A DNA stretch of 64,000 nucleotides from NCBI RefSeq assembly GCF_030445035.2, contig NC_080683.1, positions 96,619,675 through 96,683,674 on the forward strand, written 5' to 3'. Both the position numbers and the translations under genes were made by a program. Each line of letters starts with the position of its first letter. Within the stretch, counting starts at the first letter, position 1. Positions 62,375 through 64,000 of this stretch are shown here, piece by piece. Origin of the DNA: Dasypus novemcinctus (Eukaryota > Chordata > Mammalia > Cingulata > Dasypodidae). Below the pieces are notes generated by a model, which saw only the letters and a list, made by a program, of their open reading frames with translations, was not told the DNA's origin and made no database searches.

Positions 62375-64000
62375 TAAAAAATTTTTAAAATTTATTTTCT
62401 TTTAGATGTTGCATTAAAAAAATATGAGGTCCCCATTTACCCCCCACCCCCTCTACCCCACTTCTCCCACATCAACAACCTCTTGCACCATTGTGGCACA
62501 TTCACTGCACCTGGTGAATACATCTTGGAGCACTGCTGCGCCACATGGACAGTGGTCTACATTCCAGTCTACACTCTCCCCCATTCCACCTAGTAGGCAT
62601 GGCAGGACACACAATGTCCAGTATCTGTCCCAGCAGCACCACCCAGGACAACTCCAAATCCTGAAAATGTGCCCACATCATATCTCTTCTTGCCTCTCTC
62701 TACCATCAGCAGCTACCGTGGCCACTTTCTCCATATCAATATTACAATTTCTTCCCTTACTAATCACAATAGTTTCACAACAGAACACCAGTTAAGTCCA
62801 CTCAAATCTATATTCTATTCCTCCAACCTGTGGACCCGGGGATGGTTAAGTCCAGTCTCCCTCTACATCAAGAGAGGGCTTAGATTCCACATGGATAATG
62901 GATGCAATTCTCCTGCTTGCAGTTGTCGTCACTCTTGGCTCCTTGGTGTGGTGGTTGATCTTCTTCACTTCCCTGTTAGCTTGCTAGGGTAAGTCTAATA
63001 AACCTGAGCGTAGGAGTTGCAAGTCTGCTGAGGCTCAGGGCCTGGCTGTCACATGGACAGTCCGGAGATTCAGGTCTCCTGAGTATACGCCAACTTAACA
63101 CCACCCACAGGTCCGGTAAAAGTAACAGAAGAGGCATGTGTAGAAAGGTCATATCTGAGTCCAACTCCATCACACTCAGGAACACAAATTCTAAAGTAGG
63201 GCCAACTGACATGGCCCTGAACTCCAGAGCCATCTGCCATGACCATAGAACCTTTGGGTCTCCGTAGCCCTCAGGAGAACCAGTACCTGGGTTTCTATCT
63301 ACTTTGACTGTCTCTGGTACCCTGCTGAGGCATGCATAAGCATTACCCCTCTGATGACCACCTGACTCTTTTTTGGAGACTCATAGCCATATAAACTCAT
63401 TTGTCCTTTCCATTTCCCCCTTTTATTGAAGGTCAAAAAGCAGTTTTTAACACCTGATATTACATGTAGGCTGAGATATTCTGCTGGTCTGGGTTGACCC
63501 TTTTATTCAAGATCTTTTTCTAGTTACATCATCAGCTGGTGCTGGTAGTAATCCCTTCCATTTCTTCCTTAATGTCTACATCCTTTCTTCTTTTTTTTCT
63601 TCTTCTAATTATTAAGTTTGTCTTCACATAAGTTTTAGATCACAGTAATTCACATATACAATATAACAAGTTTTAGATCACAATAATTCACATATACAAT
63701 ATATGGTACTCCCACTTGTCCAACATCAAACCCTTTGTCCCTTCCCCAGCAATGATCTTTTTATGTGTTCATATTATATTTGCTGCAGCTGATGTACAGA
63801 TATTGAAACAATTGCTTTCAAACATGGTTCCATTTGAGTTTACATTATGGTTTATATTTTTGACTATAAAATTTTCTAAATTTTTAGTTATCTTATGTTT
63901 TACATTATGGTTTGCATTTTAGTCTATAGACTTTTATGCATTTTTGGTGTAATTTAACATGTCCTATATCCATCATTGTATGAAGGAACACTTCTTGTGG
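62375..64000 (-). mobile_element. L1 3' UTR, antisense, running off the window
   Basis: Same family as 50608-51422 in reverse ('aaatatgaggtccccattta', 'cttagattccacatggataa', 'gtggtggttgatcttcttca', 'gttgcaagtctgctgaggct'). It continues into AT-rich sequence with a 38-bp tandem repeat (63630 and 63668) and a diverged 60-bp repeat ('ttacattatggttt' near 63840 and 63900). The 5' side is beyond the window. Confidence 0.7.

Overview
The window is mammalian nuclear DNA, most likely from an armadillo (Xenarthra, Cingulata). The main clue is a tRNA-derived SINE of the DAS type known from Dasypus. It is present in several copies with A-rich tails and target-site duplications, next to L1 and LTR elements that look lineage-specific and to older mammal-wide repeats (MIR, L2, MER5A, MER20, L1M). 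The species call rests on family recognition without a database search.

Only one functional protein-coding segment is supported: coding exon 1 of MAN1A1 (Golgi alpha-1,2-mannosidase IA) on the minus strand, 18490-19095. It gives 202 codons, starts at ATG 19095 and ends at a GTGAGT donor in phase 0. It sits in a CpG island of about 1.9 kb (about 18470-20370) whose upstream part carries GC boxes and a CCAAT box. Everything left of 18490 is therefore MAN1A1 intron 1; the GH47 catalytic exons lie outside the window. Everything right of about 20.4 kb is the 5' flank of the gene, and I see no other functional gene in it.

Region by region. 1-18489 is intron with mostly old repeats (MIR, L1M ends, L2-like, MER5A, a Tigger-like element) and one younger SINE. 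18470-20370 is the CpG island, promoter and exon 1. 20.4-30 kb is AT-rich flank with few old repeats, including a MER20 about 10.5 kb upstream of the start codon. 30.2-37.7 kb is an ancient L2 fragment split apart by later insertions: a full-length processed HNRNPA2B1 pseudogene (itself broken by a SINE) and several LTRs, one nested in another. 38.3-42 kb is mostly unique and holds two striking inverted repeats. 42-64 kb is a dense nest of L1s: a nearly complete old L1 (47.5-55.6 kb) carrying three secondary L1-tail insertions, further L1 copies on both strands, solo LTRs, a hAT-type MITE and SINEs.

No operon-like or cooperating gene set exists here. The most informative content is the order of insertions, the MAN1A1 promoter and 5' leader, and the unexplained inverted repeats near 40 kb. 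I found no undescribed gene system that the sequence supports.
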